This document shows positions 61,481-64,000 of a stretch of 64,000 bases of DNA, piece by piece (positions within the stretch are counted from its first letter, which is position 1; every line of letters begins with the position of its first letter). The stretch is from Micromonospora sp. NBRC 110009 (lineage in GTDB: Bacteria; Actinomycetota; Actinomycetes; Mycobacteriales; Micromonosporaceae). The position numbers and the translations under genes were made by a program. The stretch is taken from assembly GCF_030518795.1 (NCBI RefSeq), contig NZ_CP130427.1, positions 372,001 to 436,000 on the forward strand, written 5' to 3'. The notes beneath the pieces are model-generated. The model had not been told where the DNA came from, made no database searches, and was given only the letters and a program-made list of their open reading frames with translations.

Positions 61481-63775
61481 TTGTCAACGCACTCCGACGT
61501 ATCGGGTGAGCTGCACCAGGACGACGAGATCGGTCGCGAGCAGGAGTACGTCTCGATGCTCTACGACCGGCTGGACGACATGCGGGAGCAGGCCGCCCGA
61601 CGGCTCACCGAGGAGCTGCGCACCACCGGCGGCACGTTGCAGGCCCGCTCGCAGCGCGACTCCGCGGTCGGGATGTACGCCCAGCAGGTCGAGCGGTTCT
61701 CCGCGGTGGAGAGCGGCCTCTGCTTCGGCCGGCTCGACGGTGAGGACGGCGCCCGCCGCTACATTGGCCGGATCGGGATCTTCGACACCGGCGGCGACTA
61801 CGACCCGCTGCTGATGGACTGGCGCGCCCCGGCCGCCCGCGCCTTCTACCTCGCCACCGCCGCCAACCCACAGGGCGTACGCCGGCGCCGGCACCTGCGC
61901 ACCCGGGAGCGGAAGGTCACCGGCCTCAACGACGAGGTGCTGGACATCGCCGCGGCCTCGCCCACCGCCCACGAGGAGCTGACCGGCGAGGCGTCACTGC
62001 TCGCCGCGCTGAACGCCGGCCGCACCGGCCGGATGCGCGACATCGTCGAGACCATCCAGGCCGAGCAGGACCGGATCATCCGCGCCGACCTGCCGGGCGT
62101 GCTGGTGGTGCAGGGCGGCCCGGGCACCGGCAAGACGGCGGTGGCGCTGCACCGCGCCGCGTACCTGCTCTACACGCACCGGGAGCAGCTCTCCACCCGC
62201 GGCGTGCTGCTGGTCGGCCCGAACGCCACCTTCCTGCGCTACATCTCCCAGGTGCTGCCGGCACTGGCCGAGACGGGGGTGCTGCTGCGTACCCCGGCCG
62301 ACCTGTTCCCCGGGGTGCGCGCCCGACGCGCCGAGCCGGCCGAGGCCGCCGCGCTGAAGGGCCGCGCGGTGATGGCCGAGGTGCTGGCCAACGCCGTACG
62401 GGACCGGCAGTGGGTGCCCGACGAGCCGCTGGAGATCGAGCTGCCGCAGCGGGAGATCCTCACGCTGGACCCGGAGGTCGTCCGCCAGGCCCGGGACCGA
62501 GTGCGCCGCGCGCAGCGCCCCCACAACCTGGCCCGCGCGCTGTTCGACATCGAGATCGTCCACGCGCTCGCCGCCCAGGTCGCCGAGCGGATCGGCGCCG
62601 ACCCGCTGGGCGGGGAGAACCTGCTCTCCGAGGCCGACGTCGCCGAGATCCGCCGGGAGCTGCGGGAGGAGCCCGAGGTCCGGGCCGCCCTGGACCAGCT
62701 CTGGCCGGTGTTCACCCCGCAGCGGCTCCTCGCCGACCTGTACGCCGCCGAGGAGCGGATCGCTGCCGCCGCGCCGATGCTCACCGACGCCGAGCGGGCG
62801 CTGCTGCACCGCGAGCCGGGCGGCTGGACGCCGGCCGACGTGCCGCTGCTGGACGAGGCGGCGGAGCTGCTCGGCGAGGACGAGCGCGCCGCCGTCGCCC
62901 GCCGCGAACGGCTGCGGGCCATGGAGCGCGAGTACGCCGAGGGCGTGCTCGAGATCTGGCGCGGTTCCCGCTCCATCGACGTCGAGGACGAGGCGGACGG
63001 CGGTGAGATCCTCGGCGTCACCGACCTGATCGACGCCGACCGGCTGTCGGAACGGCAGGAGGACGCCGAGCGGCTGACCACCGCCCAGCGGGCCGCCGCC
63101 GACCGGAGCTGGGCCTTCGGGCACGTCATCGTCGACGAGGCGCAGGAGCTGTCGCCGATGGCGTGGCGGCTGCTGATGCGCCGCTGCCCCAGCCGCTCGA
63201 TGACCATCGTCGGCGACGTGGCGCAGACCGGCGCGCTCTCCGGCACCCCGTCCTGGCAGGAGGCCCTCGCCCCGTACGTGGCGGACCGGTGGCGGCTGGA
63301 GGAGCTGACCGTCAGCTACCGCACCCCGGCCGAGATCATGGCGGTCGCCGCCGACGTGCTGACCGAGATCGACCCGGCGCTGCGCCCGCCCCGCTCCGTA
63401 CGCGCCAGCGGCGTGCCGCCGTGGGACCGTACCGTCGAGGCGGGCCGGCTCGCCGCGGAGCTGGTCGAGGTGACCGCCCGGGAGGCGGCCGGGCTGGCCG
63501 ACGGGCGGCTCGGGGTGATCGTGCCGGCCGGGCGGGTCAACGAGCTGGGCACGGCGGTCGTCGCCGCGCTGCCCGAGGCGGCGGTCGGCGAGCAGCCGGA
63601 GCTGGAGAACCGGGTGGTGCTGCTCACCACCGAGCAGGCCAAGGGCCTGGAGTTCGACTCGGTGCTGGTGGTCGAGCCGGACCGGATCGTCGCCGAGTCC
63701 CCGCGGGGCCACAGCGACCTCTACGTCGCGCTCACCCGCGCCACCCAGCGCCTCGGCATCCTCCGCGCGGCCTGA
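61481..63775 (+). CDS. helD: HelD-like RNA-polymerase-associated UvrD-type helicase
   Basis: A 764-residue superfamily 1 helicase from TTG 61481 with GAGGAG at proper distance. The N-terminus is a coiled coil (Y-V-S-M-L-Y-D-R-L-D-D-M-R-E-Q-A-A). Walker A is G-G-P-G-T-G-K-T-A-V-A near residue 213; motif II is I-V-D-E-A-Q-E-L-S near residue 549. The motif III-like V-G-D-V-A-Q-T-G, L-T-V-S-Y-R-T-P and motif VI Y-V-A-L-T-R-A-T-Q-R-L follow. HelD/HelR proteins release stalled or rifampicin-bound RNA polymerase. No rifampicin-associated element is evident upstream. Confidence 0.88.
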   Translation: MSTHSDVSGELHQDDEIGREQEYVSMLYDRLDDMREQAARRLTEELRTTGGTLQARSQRDSAVGMYAQQVERFSAVESGLCFGRLDGEDGARRYIGRIGIFDTGGDYDPLLMDWRAPAARAFYLATAANPQGVRRRRHLRTRERKVTGLNDEVLDIAAASPTAHEELTGEASLLAALNAGRTGRMRDIVETIQAEQDRIIRADLPGVLVVQGGPGTGKTAVALHRAAYLLYTHREQLSTRGVLLVGPNATFLRYISQVLPALAETGVLLRTPADLFPGVRARRAEPAEAAALKGRAVMAEVLANAVRDRQWVPDEPLEIELPQREILTLDPEVVRQARDRVRRAQRPHNLARALFDIEIVHALAAQVAERIGADPLGGENLLSEADVAEIRRELREEPEVRAALDQLWPVFTPQRLLADLYAAEERIAAAAPMLTDAERALLHREPGGWTPADVPLLDEAAELLGEDERAAVARRERLRAMEREYAEGVLEIWRGSRSIDVEDEADGGEILGVTDLIDADRLSERQEDAERLTTAQRAAADRSWAFGHVIVDEAQELSPMAWRLLMRRCPSRSMTIVGDVAQTGALSGTPSWQEALAPYVADRWRLEELTVSYRTPAEIMAVAADVLTEIDPALRPPRSVRASGVPPWDRTVEAGRLAAELVEVTAREAAGLADGRLGVIVPAGRVNELGTAVVAALPEAAVGEQPELENRVVLLTTEQAKGLEFDSVLVVEPDRIVAESPRGHSDLYVALTRATQRLGILRAA

Positions 63776-63789
63776 CCCCCGACCTGGTC

Positions 63790-63844
63790 GATCATGAGGT
63801 TGACGGCGATCTCGATGTCCACGAGTGCCGCCAACCTCATGATC
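63790..63844. repeat. Long inverted repeat after the HelD-like gene
   Basis: GATCATGAGGTTGACGGC and GCCGCCAACCTCATGATC differ at one position (a G-U in RNA). The 19-base loop is AT-moderate. It could end both converging genes; its form suggests a dispersed genomic repeat. Confidence 0.7.
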
Positions 63845-64000
63845 AGCCGGGGTTGGGCTCCTCGTCGGTGAAGTTGCCGACCTGGCTGCCGCTGGACGAG
63901 GCGTCGCTGGTCGAGCCGCCGGCCGGGGTGCTCAGGCCGCCGGTGGTGGCGTCGCCGGTGGTGGTCGGCGCGACCTTGCCGCGGTGCCGCTCCGGTTGCC
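63843..64000 (-). CDS. C-terminal end of a minus-strand gene (5' part outside window)
   Basis: The last 51 codons. They are Thr/Ser/Gly-rich (A-P-T-T-T-G-D-A-T-T-G-G-L-S-T-P-A-G-G-S) and end N-F-T-D-E-E-P-N-P-G, a flexible acidic tail. Its stop overlaps the end of the inverted repeat. Not enough is present to name the family. Confidence 0.5.
   Translation of the reverse strand, partial: QPERHRGKVAPTTTGDATTGGLSTPAGGSTSDASSSGSQVGNFTDEEPNPG

Overview
The window looks like chromosome from a high-GC filamentous actinomycete, most likely Micromonosporaceae (Micromonospora-like). The base composition is strongly GC-rich throughout. There are an SsgA/SsgB-family sporulation regulator, an AICE-type integrative element with a RepSA-like initiator next to a tRNA gene, GTG/TTG starts, GTGA/ATGA start-stop overlaps, and many strong inverted-repeat terminators between convergent genes. 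The genus is inferred from gene content, not measured.

Layout. 1-3.7 kb: end of an IclR regulator, then a translationally coupled cupin / split transketolase / quinone oxidoreductase operon closed by a strong terminator. 3.9-13.6 kb: a three-gene minus-strand operon that is the most unusual part of the window. Two giant proteins (1727 and 1427 aa) share about 1000 residues of an unrecognised chassis but end in different enzymes: an alpha/beta hydrolase in one and a papain-like cysteine protease in the other. A 93-aa protein lies between them. 14-22 kb: DUF1963-like protein, GNAT acetyltransferase, a decayed phage portal fragment, two MFS exporters, an ECF sigma factor operon, an ArsR-MFS pair and an aminoglycoside nucleotidyltransferase-like gene. 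22.9-28.5 kb: tRNA-like 3' fragments flank a TetR / FAD monooxygenase divergent pair and an MBL hydrolase; then a secreted hydrolase and a small membrane protein.

29.1-38.0 kb: an AICE-like integrated element. Its proposed borders are a 19-bp direct repeat, of which the right copy is the anticodon arm of tRNA-Val, and a 21-bp near-identical repeat pair just inside each end. It carries three GTGA-coupled small genes (one frameshifted), a GntR regulator, cargo (a secreted protein, a HINT-domain remnant, a VOC protein, a cyclic-phosphate-processing receiver protein), then rep-xis-int. The integrase has an in-frame TGA, and no FtsK-like transfer gene is visible. The element therefore looks grounded.

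38-64 kb: more ordinary chromosome. It holds a PGPGW membrane protein, SsgB-like regulator, SDR, AraC and Rrf2 regulators, DUF4236 protein, K+ channel, VOC/MarR pair and TPR/FN3-like membrane protein. Next come a lipoprotein overlapping a 1526-aa secreted DNRLRE/amidase protein, a VOC-AraC pair and a UvrA-like ABC protein. A Stf0 sulfotransferase, a 922-bp TnpB-type insertion element with an internally deleted transposase, a two-component system with a divergent exported protein, and a HelD-like helicase complete the window.
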